This document shows positions 18,454 through 28,400 of a stretch of 64,000 bases of DNA, piece after piece (position 1 is the stretch's first letter; every line of letters begins with the position of its first letter). A program made the position numbers and the translations under genes. Source of the stretch: Arcicella aquatica (GTDB lineage Bacteria; Bacteroidota; Bacteroidia; Cytophagales; Spirosomataceae); the NCBI RefSeq assembly GCF_034928825.1, contig NZ_JAYFUL010000019.1, positions 48,151 through 112,150 on the forward strand, read 5' to 3'. Under the pieces are notes generated by a model. That model was not told the origin of the DNA, did no database searches, and saw only the letters and a program-made list of their open reading frames with translations.

Positions 18454-19176
18454 TCACCTAATAGTCGATAATTTAATCTTTGTTCCCCAAAGTGCCAAGA
18501 AAATGACAGAGACAAAATAGATAACGTTTCTAGAATCTATTAGCCCTCTTCCAAGAGCATCATATTGATAATCGAGTCCTAACTGAGCAAAAATATAGCC
18601 AAAATCACCTAAAAATGGCAATTGAGCCAGTTGTCCTATTCCGTAGTAAAGTACTAAACAAATTGTAAAAGCTAAGATAAATGCCGTTACTTGGTTATCT
18701 GTTAGAGAAGACGTGAAAATACCAATAGCCGCAAAAACACAAGCCAAAAAGAAAAGCCCCAAGTAAGAACTCAACACAGCAGCCGAATCGACATTGCCTT
18801 GTGGATTACCTAGTTGATATACTGAATAATAATATAAAGTTGTGGGTAAAAGTGCTAATAAAACTAAATAACAGCTAGCGAAATATTTACCTAAAATAAT
18901 TTGCCAAGTAGAAAGCGGCTTAGTAAATAATAATTCTATCGTACCCGTTTTTACTTCTTCGGCAAAAGCCCGCATTGTGGTGGCGGGAATCAAAAATAAA
19001 AAGATAAAAGGAGCAATCTGAAAAAATGATGATAAATCTGCAAAGCCAAAATCAAGAATATTATCCTTAAAAAACCACACGAATAAACCAGTTGCTGTGA
19101 AAAACACACCAATCACAATATAACCGACGATTGAGCTTAGGAAAGTATTTACTTCTTTTTTGAAGATTTGATACAT
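18454..19176 (-). CDS. gldF: GldF, gliding-motility-associated ABC transporter permease
   Basis: The 240-residue permease has about six membrane segments. It carries the ABC-2 hallmark R-A-F-A-E-E-V-K-T-G-T-I-E-L-L near residues 69-83, followed by T-K-P-L-S, and matches GldF in length and in the N-terminal M-Y-Q-I-F-K-K-E-V-N-T-F. In Flavobacterium it works with GldA (ATPase) and GldG in an ABC complex needed for gliding. GldG, usually encoded next, is not adjacent here: the DUF4286 gene follows after a repeat-rich spacer. Some Bacteroidota with this permease do not glide, so motility itself cannot be inferred. Confidence 0.9.
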   Translation of the reverse strand: MYQIFKKEVNTFLSSIVGYIVIGVFFTATGLFVWFFKDNILDFGFADLSSFFQIAPFIFLFLIPATTMRAFAEEVKTGTIELLFTKPLSTWQIILGKYFASCYLVLLALLPTTLYYYSVYQLGNPQGNVDSAAVLSSYLGLFFLACVFAAIGIFTSSLTDNQVTAFILAFTICLVLYYGIGQLAQLPFLGDFGYIFAQLGLDYQYDALGRGLIDSRNVIYFVSVIFLALWGTKIKLSTIR

Positions 19177-19324
19177 GGTAAATTAAAAATTTGAAATTGA
19201 GTTTGCTAGCTTGATTATGAATGTTAGCTAATGTAAAATAAACGTTGTTATTGTGTGAATTAAAGAGAGAAATATTCGTGTCTTAAAATCACAACTCTTA
19301 CTTAACTCAATTATTTACAAAACA

Positions 19325-19858
19325 TTATTCAAAAATCGACTTTTCTTTTTTCAGGATAGCAGAGATAATTAAAGCCACAATTAACCCACCAATAAAGCCA
19401 GCTATGACAGTGATAATAAATCCAATACTTGGGTCAGTAGCATAACTAATGATTTTTTCATTTACTTCCATCTGCGCATCTGTAGCTCCTTGTTCTTCCA
19501 TTTTTTGGCGCATCAGATTAGCCTGTTTAATCATTTCAGAGTTATCAATGTACTTTAGATAAAGAATATTAAAGCCACCAGATACAACACCCCAAATAAC
19601 CCCAGAAAGTAACCCTATACCCAGACCCTCGCCATAGCTCATAAAACCATTATTCTGGCTTTTATAATCATTCATTGCCAATACTTGAATCAAACAAGTA
19701 AAAGCCAGTCCTATTAAAAATAAAAAGAAGCCAGTAGAAACATCTTGACTATTTTTTAGTCCTAAAAGTTGAGTTGCTACTGATAGAATAATAGAGATAA
19801 TCCCTGCGATAATTCCCCATTTTAAAGCAATTCTTGTGGTAGTAGTTTGGCTTTCCAT
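19325..19858 (-). CDS. DUF4199 membrane protein, copy A
   Basis: The 177-residue protein has four hydrophobic segments (about residues 13-30, 42-62, 78-97 and 150-172). The cytoplasmic or periplasmic loop M-R-Q-K-M-E-E-Q-G-A-T-D-A-Q-M lies before the last one, as in DUF4199 proteins. The function is unknown. Its start codon lies 3 nt from the stop of the upstream DUF4199 gene, so the two are co-transcribed and probably arose by duplication, though they have diverged strongly. Confidence 0.8.
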   Translation of the reverse strand: MESQTTTTRIALKWGIIAGIISIILSVATQLLGLKNSQDVSTGFFLFLIGLAFTCLIQVLAMNDYKSQNNGFMSYGEGLGIGLLSGVIWGVVSGGFNILYLKYIDNSEMIKQANLMRQKMEEQGATDAQMEVNEKIISYATDPSIGFIITVIAGFIGGLIVALIISAILKKEKSIFE

Positions 19859-19861
19859 CGA

Positions 19862-20413
19862 TTAAGGTTTTTTTACATATTGATACTGACGTCTGAAAAA
19901 TAGAGAAATTATGATAGAAACTAATATTCCGAGGGGCACTTTGCCTTTCAATCCAATAATTTCATCAATGGCGATATCTTTAGGCGATAAAATTTTAAAA
20001 GCTTCTAAAATACTATTGAAAGATGCTACACCCATTTCTTGGATATATCCATTTCTTACTTTTGGCATTTTAAGCATAGCCGTTGTTTGTTCAATATATT
20101 CGGCTAAAATAGTATTACCAGTGGCACTCAACCAAAAATAAAGTCCTAAAGCACTGATGCAGGCTCCAACAATATTAGTAAGATTAGCTACAGCAAAACC
20201 CTCCCAGAAGTGTAATGTATTATCTGGATTGTCTTTACGATAGTTTTTTACCGCAAATATCATCACTACAATGCTGAATAATAAAGAAGGTGCTTTTTTC
20301 CCATCTAAAGGAATCTGCCCTATACTTTTTATAACAAAACAATAAGCTAAAGTCAGCAATCCAGCAATGATACCGTATATGATGATTGTTTTTGTAAACG
20401 ATTTATTAAACAT
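19862..20413 (-). CDS. DUF4199 membrane protein, copy B
   Basis: This 183-residue protein has four predicted membrane segments with a loop before the last one, the same layout as the next gene. R-K-D-N-P-D-N-T-L-H-F-W-E-G-F at about residues 59-73 corresponds to the S-Y-G-E-G region of the partner. The spacing of 3 nt to that partner indicates one transcript and possibly a heteromeric complex. DUF4199 function is unknown. The gene is preceded by the heptad array at 20435-20559. Confidence 0.75.
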   Translation of the reverse strand: MFNKSFTKTIIIYGIIAGLLTLAYCFVIKSIGQIPLDGKKAPSLLFSIVVMIFAVKNYRKDNPDNTLHFWEGFAVANLTNIVGACISALGLYFWLSATGNTILAEYIEQTTAMLKMPKVRNGYIQEMGVASFNSILEAFKILSPKDIAIDEIIGLKGKVPLGILVSIIISLFFRRQYQYVKKP

Positions 20414-20434
20414 TCTTTTATTGGTAAGATGATT

Positions 20435-20559
20435 TGCTTTTAGGCTTTAAGCGATAGGCTGTAGGCTTTAAATTTTAGTGTATTCTTAAAAAACTCAATC
20501 GATGAATAAGCTTATCTATTTAAAAGAGCTTATCGCCTATTGCTTACAGCCTAAAGCTC
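20435..20559. repeat. Inverted arrays of 7-nt repeats (AGGCTTT / ACAGCCT)
   Basis: The left arm 20435-20469 reads TGCTTTT, AGGCTTT, AAGCGAT, AGGCTGT, AGGCTTT in strict register. The right arm 20525-20559 reads AGAGCTT, ATCGCCT, ATTGCTT, ACAGCCT, AAAGCTC, the approximate reverse complement. The spacer is 55 nt. The right arm ends 1 nt from the stop codon of the dihydroorotase-like gene. Confidence 0.8.
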
Positions 20560-20560
20560 A

Positions 20561-21829
20561 CTAAACAATTACTTTTATCGCTTTTCCTCTCAATGTTTTT
20601 CCAATAAATGGAGAGTTTTTTGAGGCAGAGATGATTTTTTTCTCACGATATACCCATTCTTCATCTTCTGAAAAAACAGTGAGATTAGCTTTTTCACCTA
20701 CTTCAATTTTCGGTATGCTAAGTTGAAGAATTTGTCGTGGATTTACGGTAATTTTCTCAATTAAATCTTCTAATGAAATTTTTTCATTATACGTATTAAC
20801 GGCTGCGAAAAGGGTTTCTAAACCAATCACGCCAAATTCTGCCATATCAAACTCTAATTTTTTAGATTCTTCATCTTGTGGATTATGATCTGATACGATA
20901 GCATCAATTGTTCCATCTTCTAAACCATCCCACAGAGCATCAACATCTTCTTGTGTGCGGAAAGGAGGGTTTACTTTAAAGTTAGTATTAAATTCTGATA
21001 AATCATTTTCAGTAAAACAAAGTTGATGCGCATACACATCACAAGTAATAGGAAGCCCAATATCTTTACCCATTCGGATTAAATTTACTGATTCTGCCGA
21101 AGATATACCAGAAAAATGTAACACACTTTTATCAACAGGCAAGTCCGTAAAAGGAGTATTCAATACATATTCCAACAACTTCAAATCACGCATGAGCATA
21201 ATTTCTTCAGCCATTTGTGGCATTCCTTTCATTCCTAAAAAAGTACTCATCATGCCATCATGCATTTGTCCAAAATGAGTGAGGTTAGTATCTTCTGGAC
21301 GATTGATTAATACGCCACCAAATTGAGAAAGATATTGTAACGTTTTTAAGAAAATATCTGGATTTTGAATAGGGTTTTCACCATCAGTAAAGGCGATAGC
21401 TCCTGCATGATGAAGGTCTATCATTTCAGTAAAATCGTTTCCTTCACATTTTAACGTAACAGCCGCCATCGGATGAAACTTTACTTTTTCTCCTGCTCGT
21501 TTTAAATAATTCACACTTTCACGTGTTTGAATTACGGGCTTGGTATTGGGTAATAAAGCAATTTCAGAGAAACCGCCAGCTAGGGCAGCAGCTTCCATCG
21601 ACTGAAAACTCTCTTTATATTCGTGTCCTGGTTCTTTAGGGTGTACGCGTAAATCGAACCAACCGATTGATACGCAAATATCTTTACCTTCAATAATTTC
21701 ATCGGCATCCCAATCGATTTCATCTTCAATTTTTTGGATACTGCCATTTTCGACAAAAATATCTTTAACCTGACCATTCAGGTCGTTGTTTTTACAAATT
21801 ATTTTAGCGGAACGAATAAGAATTTTCAT
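20561..21829 (-). CDS. Dihydroorotase homologue lacking several metal ligands (pseudo-dihydroorotase type)
   Basis: The 422-residue protein has the class I dihydroorotase layout: N-terminal composite-domain strands, the active-site start near residue 58, and a C-terminal K-A-N-L-T-V-F. However, the HxH metal motif reads R61-V-H63 in D-L-R-V-H-P-K-E-P-G. The usual H-x-E-D ligand segment reads I-N-R-P-E-D, and the second His of the H-x-x-H-like segment is Gly (L-H-F-S-G-I-S-S-A). The late S-D-H-N-P segment keeps its Asp. Such proteins are known as non-catalytic PyrC-prime partners that hold aspartate transcarbamoylase together. I infer a structural role in pyrimidine synthesis or an altered amidohydrolase activity. 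It probably heads the transcript toward the DUF4199 genes. Confidence 0.85.
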   Translation of the reverse strand: MKILIRSAKIICKNNDLNGQVKDIFVENGSIQKIEDEIDWDADEIIEGKDICVSIGWFDLRVHPKEPGHEYKESFQSMEAAALAGGFSEIALLPNTKPVIQTRESVNYLKRAGEKVKFHPMAAVTLKCEGNDFTEMIDLHHAGAIAFTDGENPIQNPDIFLKTLQYLSQFGGVLINRPEDTNLTHFGQMHDGMMSTFLGMKGMPQMAEEIMLMRDLKLLEYVLNTPFTDLPVDKSVLHFSGISSAESVNLIRMGKDIGLPITCDVYAHQLCFTENDLSEFNTNFKVNPPFRTQEDVDALWDGLEDGTIDAIVSDHNPQDEESKKLEFDMAEFGVIGLETLFAAVNTYNEKISLEDLIEKITVNPRQILQLSIPKIEVGEKANLTVFSEDEEWVYREKKIISASKNSPFIGKTLRGKAIKVIV

Positions 21830-21893
21830 ATTTATGTTTTACCACAGGTTGAAAAAAGAGATTGTTAGATATGATTAACACTGGGCTTTGTAC

Positions 21894-21924
21894 ATCAAAA
21901 AAAAGCCCTGATTGTCAGGGCTTT
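21894..21924 (-). terminator. Terminator after gcvH
   Basis: On the minus strand AAAGCCCTG pairs with CAGGGCTTT around a 5-nt loop and is followed by a run of about eight T. It lies 20 nt beyond the gcvH stop codon. Confidence 0.85.
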
Positions 21925-21943
21925 ATAAAGTATTTGTTTTGGA

Positions 21944-22324
21944 TTAATATCCAACGTGTTCTTTGTAAGAATCAGTATCCATCAATGCTTCAACATCAGC
22001 AATGTTAGTTACTTTCATTTTAATCATCCAACCTTCACCGTAAGGGTCAGAGTTTACTAATTCAGGAGCATTGACTAATGCTTCATTGACTTCTAAGATT
22101 TCACCTGCAATGGGCAAAAATAAATCAGAAACAGTTTTAACAGCTTCTACCGAACCGAAAATTTCGTCTTGTGCTAAGGTTTGTCCTGCTGTTTCAATTT
22201 CTACATATACAATATCTCCTAATTCACTTTGTGCAAAATCTGTGATACCTACTATAGCAATATCACCTTCTAATTTCACCCATTCGTGTTCTTTTGTATA
22301 ACGAAGCTCTGCTGGAAAATTCAT
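21944..22324 (-). CDS. gcvH: Glycine cleavage system H protein
   Basis: The 126-residue lipoyl carrier shuttles the aminomethyl group between the P, T and L proteins of the glycine cleavage system. The lipoylated residue is Lys63 in S-V-E-A-V-K-T-V-S. The N-terminal Y-T-K-E-H-E-W-V motif and the C-terminal G-E-G-W-M-I-K-M strand complete the family pattern. The length is standard. The partner genes gcvP and gcvT are not in the window. Confidence 0.96.
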   Translation of the reverse strand: MNFPAELRYTKEHEWVKLEGDIAIVGITDFAQSELGDIVYVEIETAGQTLAQDEIFGSVEAVKTVSDLFLPIAGEILEVNEALVNAPELVNSDPYGEGWMIKMKVTNIADVEALMDTDSYKEHVGY

Positions 22325-22416
22325 CTGTGTTGGTTTTGTTGATTTTTTGAATTGGGTCGCAAGTTAAATTAAAATTAGTAAAGTTCAAAAAGCTTATCAA
22401 GCAAACTATTGATGAT

Positions 22417-25400
22417 TTATTCTGATAAACTAAATCTTACTTGGAAACCAGCCGCTATTGTTGAACGATAATATGAATTTGAAACAAAAGGATTATTAAA
22501 CATTTTATCAAAATAAACATTCACACTAAGCCTTTTATTGACATTATAACTTGCTTGTGGGCGAAATTGAAAATTCATAAATCCTTGAGTTACTACTGTT
22601 TCAGCATCCAATTTTCTTTGTATCGTTCTTGTATCACGAATCGTTAAGTTGGCACTAAACTTTAAGTCATTAGGCAAGCGAACTCTTCTGCCCTGCACCC
22701 TGAAAGGAATAAGCATATTCGCTTTTGTAAAGCCCATTCCAACCGTTAAATCTTTGTTCGTAAGTTCATTTACTTGTGAATTAGCTAGGTTCAAGCCTAC
22801 ATTTCTATCCTGATTATACTCTATTTTTAAGGAGATTTTGCTTTTCGTAATGGCATTAAAGCCTATAAATGGCGCAAATCTTTCTTCAAATTTTATCGTA
22901 CTCATCACAAATACAGGAATCAACGTACCATCTTGATTTACTTTTGATGAAAGCGGATACATTAAATTATTCAAGTTCAACTGGAATGGGTCGGTATATT
23001 CTAAAGAGGATACAAAATTACCTACGCTATAAGTGGACGTATAGGCATGTGTAATAGAAATATTAGAAAACGTTCTTTTGAACCAACCAATGTTGGCTAA
23101 ACCATTGTAGTCAACTCGCCAATTGGGAAGGGGCAAATTCACGAAAGGAGAGAAGCTCACCTTGTTGGGTGAAACACCGCTATATGCCGCAAAAAATGCT
23201 GGAATCAATACATCTTGCGAATTGATATTATATTCTCCTGTGCCTTGTTTTTGTCCATTCAGGCGGTCTAAAATAGTTTGACGATAACTTCTAAATCGAT
23301 TAAAAATTACAGAATTATTGTCAGGTGAATTACTATCAAAAGTTGTCAGGAATGATAAAAACGACATGCTATAATTCCCTGAACGCACTGGACTTTGGCT
23401 TTGAAATTCTCCACCAGCAGTGGCAGGTCTAAAGAACTCTTGATAATTATCTGACCTACTCCATTTTCCTTCAACCTGTATTTTGAAATCTCTGAAAGGT
23501 TCTAGCGCACTTCTGTAAGTGAAATTTTGTGTCCTCGTTTGTAAAAAAGGTACATTCTGGACAGTACTTTTTGTAAGCCAACCATTTTCGGCTGCTCTAA
23601 AACGAATATCGCCATCTTGGCTACCTGTAATAAAGCCTATGCCCGGAGCAGAACTCTGATTATTCATTCCTAACAAACCCGGATTTGGCATAAAACCAGC
23701 AAGTGTAGTAGATTCATCAATGTTGTAATTGATGTTAATACCACGGATAGTCATCAATAAACGAGTAATGCTTTTCAGAATATTTGCTTGAGGTTTAATG
23801 ATGTCTTCATCATCACCAGGACTTCGTGCAATATTTTTACGTTCTATCCTTGGTTGATTCGCTATTCTTAATGCCCTAATTCTGTTATATAGCGCTACTA
23901 AGTCTATCTTACCAGTAATCCCTCGGTTTCTGGTGTTTTTAATAATATTACCAAAAGGTACATCCAGTGAATCTTTAATGTTATATGAATTGGCTGCATA
24001 AGTATAACCAAATCTATGGTTATAGTCGGCCGTCATCCAATCAGTCAATGGCGATTTATTCAAAGGTAATCTCCAAACAGTGTTTAGTTGTTGGTCATAG
24101 TTTTTGGTTCTACCAAATCGCCTTAAATTCGCAGCGACTGAATCTCTATCTTTCTGCGTTTCCAAACCACCATACGGCTCATCTATGATCGCGTTAGCCG
24201 TAGCATTGTAATTCACCGTAACGTTTTTAGTTAAATTCCAACCCAAGTTATAATAACGGTTGAATAACCAATATTTCTCAAAAAGCGGAGCAACTCCATC
24301 AGTTGTGAGTGTCGGTATACCACTACTTCCCGTCTGTGTTATTTCGGCATTCCGTAATTGTGTTTTGATAAAACTTCTATCCATATCTGCTCTGATGGTA
24401 ACAGAGTTTGGTAAAGGAGAGAGGTTGAAATCTTTTACCCAACGCAATAAAGGATGATTACTTTTCATTCCCTTAAATGGCTCAATTGACTTCGGATTTC
24501 CCGTAAAAGAGTACGTAACACCACCGCGGTGTGATGTTTGTCTATATTCATCAATCGTGGTATTACTTCTTTTTAATTCTGCAAAAGCATAGGTAAATGT
24601 AAGGTTCTCAACATCCCAAGCATGCGACTTGGCAGTCGGATTCGTTTTTATCTTTCGAACATTGGTAAGGTTCAACCCTTTTCGCTCAGAATTATCCTGT
24701 ACCATCCTACGGTACCGCTCTCGTTCTACTGGGTCTGAAATACTAGCAAGCGTACTGTCCAGTAAAATATCTGGGTCTAATGGATTAAAGGTGGGGCTGA
24801 TATTCCTTTTGTCATAACTTACATATAATGGAATTTTTAAACCCCATTTTTCAGGTAAAAGCTTGTCAACATTAATGTTTGCGGCAATACCATATTCAAT
24901 GGTAGTTTCTCTGGCACGTTCAGAAATTTTAGACTGTACGCCACCAAAGCCGTAATTCTTGAACGAACCGCTCATCGTTACATTGGCAAAATCAGCCAAT
25001 TTCAACCCTAACTTTCCAATAGCTGCTTGACCTGAGGTTTGGTCAAAACCAGAAGCCCTTAATTCATCCACCCAGATACAAAAAGTTTTAGCCTGTTCAT
25101 CTGCTGATTTTGGATTTCGAACCCCAATCATCGTAGTCAGTATGGCACTTTGGTCAGGTCTACCCACAACGGTCACAAAATAAGTATGACCATTATTCCC
25201 TAGTACTTCTTTGCGGTATGGAGTATTCAAGCTAATACCAAGCCTATCTCTTTCTATTTTTACACTTTTGATAATAGCAAACGGAATATCAATTTCATTT
25301 TCTTCTCGCCATACTTCTTCAGAAGTAACCGAAGTAGCATAATGTGTTTGTTTTAATCCTTTTGTTTCAACTTCGTAATAATTGTCTGTCAAGTCTGTAC

Positions 25401-28400
25401 CAATTCTTATGAAAGCAGATACATTATTTTCAACATCATTATTTGGGCTGTCCATGTGGACAAACATCTTTAGGTTTTTGTAATTGATAAAATCAAATAA
25501 CGTATTTTTAAAACCTGCTCTTGAATCACCGTCTCTCAAGCCATCGACGCACATACTTAATGACTGTTCGTTTAATTGTGCATTGCTAATCGTAGTAATG
25601 TCTCTGTCACGAACAAAACCTGGAGGTACTACATAAGGAACTGTATTCGTGCCTTTGTTGGCAGGGCCGTTTTCTTCAATGTTAACAGTCGTAATTCTAA
25701 AGTTAGCATCATAAGGTTCTGGAACATCCTGTAAACCTCTAGGAGTAAGCTCTCCTGTATATTTACGGTATTGAAAGCCTGAAAGCTGGAAGGCCGCAAA
25801 ACGAAAAACCACAGGCTGTTCCCAGCCTGTCAGGAAAGTACGGATAAATCTCATTGATTTAAACCCATTCACATTTCCTACTTTACTCGTATAGTCTTTG
25901 ATAGGGATTCTGAAAAGAAACCAATCAACGCCATTTTCAGTAATTTTATCAACGATATAATTCTGTCCTACTACCATTTTCTCTTGTTTAATATCAAGTT
26001 CGTATTGGTAATAAGCTTGGTTATCGTTTACGGTATTATCATTATTCAAATCCTCACGGTCGGGCTGTTGATTACTTGATTCTGTATAGCCAGAATTTGT
26101 ATTAGCTGTTGCCGCGGTGGTTGGCGAGTTGTTCTCTAGCCCCATGTAGTTTTTATAACGGACAATTAAGCTTGAGGTGTTATTGTATTTTTCATTTAAG
26201 TAATGCACAAAGTCATCACCTGCGGGGTCATTCTCAAATTCTAATAAGGCAGTTTGGTCAGTTACTTTTCCACGAACGTCATTTAAATAAGTACTGAAAA
26301 AACGTTGTTCATCAAATTCATCTGTTGAAGCAGAAGCTTTGTTGGGAAGACCGTCTAACCCAATATCTTGTAAACTTCTATCGCTATTATTGGAGAAAGC
26401 GTTGGTTACAAACTGTTGTTTAGGTGCTAAACCCCAGATAGTTCTTTCAACGTTTGATGAAGTGCCCGTCACAATTTTTTCACCTGCTGGAATTCCATTT
26501 TCAAAATTCGAAAATCCATCTGGAACAAAATCTTCTGAAATATCCCCTAAGTTGAAAATTAATTTTCCTCCTGTTTGATTACGTCTTTGGCTATTTTGAC
26601 GGTCAACATCTGCATCTCCAGTAGCCCTTACTACGCCCGTTTCGCCTTCTACTAATGGATTCATCATCCAAAATTCAAGGGTTTCAATATTGGCATTATC
26701 AAAGTCTGTGTCTGATGTAATCGCACGTGTAATGGCTCCAAAATTTTGTGTTGGATTGTTTAATAAACCTCTGTCGTTTAGATTGGTCGAGAAGTTATAA
26801 ACCCCTCTTTCAGCAGGGAAATAAGAAACATCCAATACACTTAATGGAATACCTGTGATGTTATTCGCTAACTGACGATTTGGGAATAGACTTGTAATCG
26901 ATATAGCTCTCTCATAAGCATATTTATTAGATTCCTCTGAGTTTACCCCCGGTACATTGATATTTGAACCATTATTTCCGTATAAACTAAAGTCGGCAAT
27001 ATAGGTTGAAATTTTGGCTCTTCGGAAACCACTCTCTAAGCTATTGGGCGAGCCTTGAGGAAACATCAGAGGGGTAGCACCTGGTTTCCAAGCCGTTGCT
27101 TGGTTGCTTAGGCTAAATACATTTCTGGCTACTTCAAAATCATCAATAAAAGCATTGCCTTGAACATCTTTGTTAACTGATGGAATAAGTTGTGCAAACT
27201 CACCTTGAAAATCAATGCCAGATGTTTCTTTGGTAGAGATTAAAGGCAAGGCATCAATCAGTTTTGTTAAGAATTTTGAAGGACGTTGGATAGCTGCATC
27301 AAAACCAAAAATAGTATTATTAACTGGTTCATTCCCGATTTGTACCCTTGTCAAGAAGTTAGGAGGACTCTCTTTCATGTGCTGAACAGTGGCTCCCAAA
27401 TGGAAGTTTTGTCCAACTGTATAGTCCAAGTGTGCACCTAGTAATGTTCTGATTTGATTATTAAACAAATCAGGTTTTTCGTAACAGATTTTGATTTCTC
27501 GTCCCGAATTTGAAACGCCAACATTTAATATCCTCACTCTACCAGATTGCGGTTCAACAATATAGTCTGTCCCAGCCGCTAGTGGTACGCCACCCGCTGA
27601 TACTTGTACCGACTTGGCATCTACACCAATGGGTAAAGAGACATCCCCTCCACCAGCAGATTGATAACTTCCTTTCAAGAAAAATTTATCCTTGCTGGTC
27701 AACTGTGCGGCATCGGTTTGAGTACTTCTATATAAACGATCAAAAACGTATTTATCGACTAACTGAACCTCATCTACATCAAATTGCTTTTGTAAAGTTG
27801 ACCCGAAAGGTTCTAGTACTGGGAATATTACTTTTGCATTTTTACTGTCAATGGTTACACCTTCTACAAAGTCAAAATTTCCATCCACTTGGGCATCACC
27901 GTTTTGGTTTAGTTTGTCTAGTCCCAAAACCCTGATTAATGGAATATCTTTTAGTTTTCTACCTTCTTGTAAATTCGGATTATCAACGCCTGTTTGGTCA
28001 TCTTTATAAACTACTCTTAGTTGAAACGCCTGTTTTGCCAATTGCTGAGTATTCAATGAATAAATGTTTTTCATCATCAAATCCCACATCGGATGTTCCA
28101 GATTATTACGCACAGTAGATGATTTTAACATTTTTAAAATCAATACTTTATCGTCTGCTTGGTCTTGGTAATCTTCTGTAAGTTCACCAACTTGGTGTCT
28201 TTGTCCATTCAACGTATATTCGTATGACACTGCCAACACTTCGTCATTACGAAGAGGTGTAATCAATGAGATATAACCAAGTTCTGGACTGAACTTAAAT
28301 TCTCTGTCCGATAAGCGTTTCGCTCCACGAAGTAAGTCAAAGTCAGGCCCTTTGGTTAATCCAAATTCGCTTTGTAATCTAAAAGTTGCTTGGTCAGCCT

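Noticed and set aside
21481..21500. CACGTG core as a parS site
   Set aside because: It lies within the dihydroorotase-like coding sequence and only one half resembles parS.
27510..27935. 141-codon frame on the plus strand within sprA
   Set aside because: It lies wholly antisense to sprA, has a low-complexity His/Leu/Gln-rich product and no recognisable domain, so it is a shadow frame.
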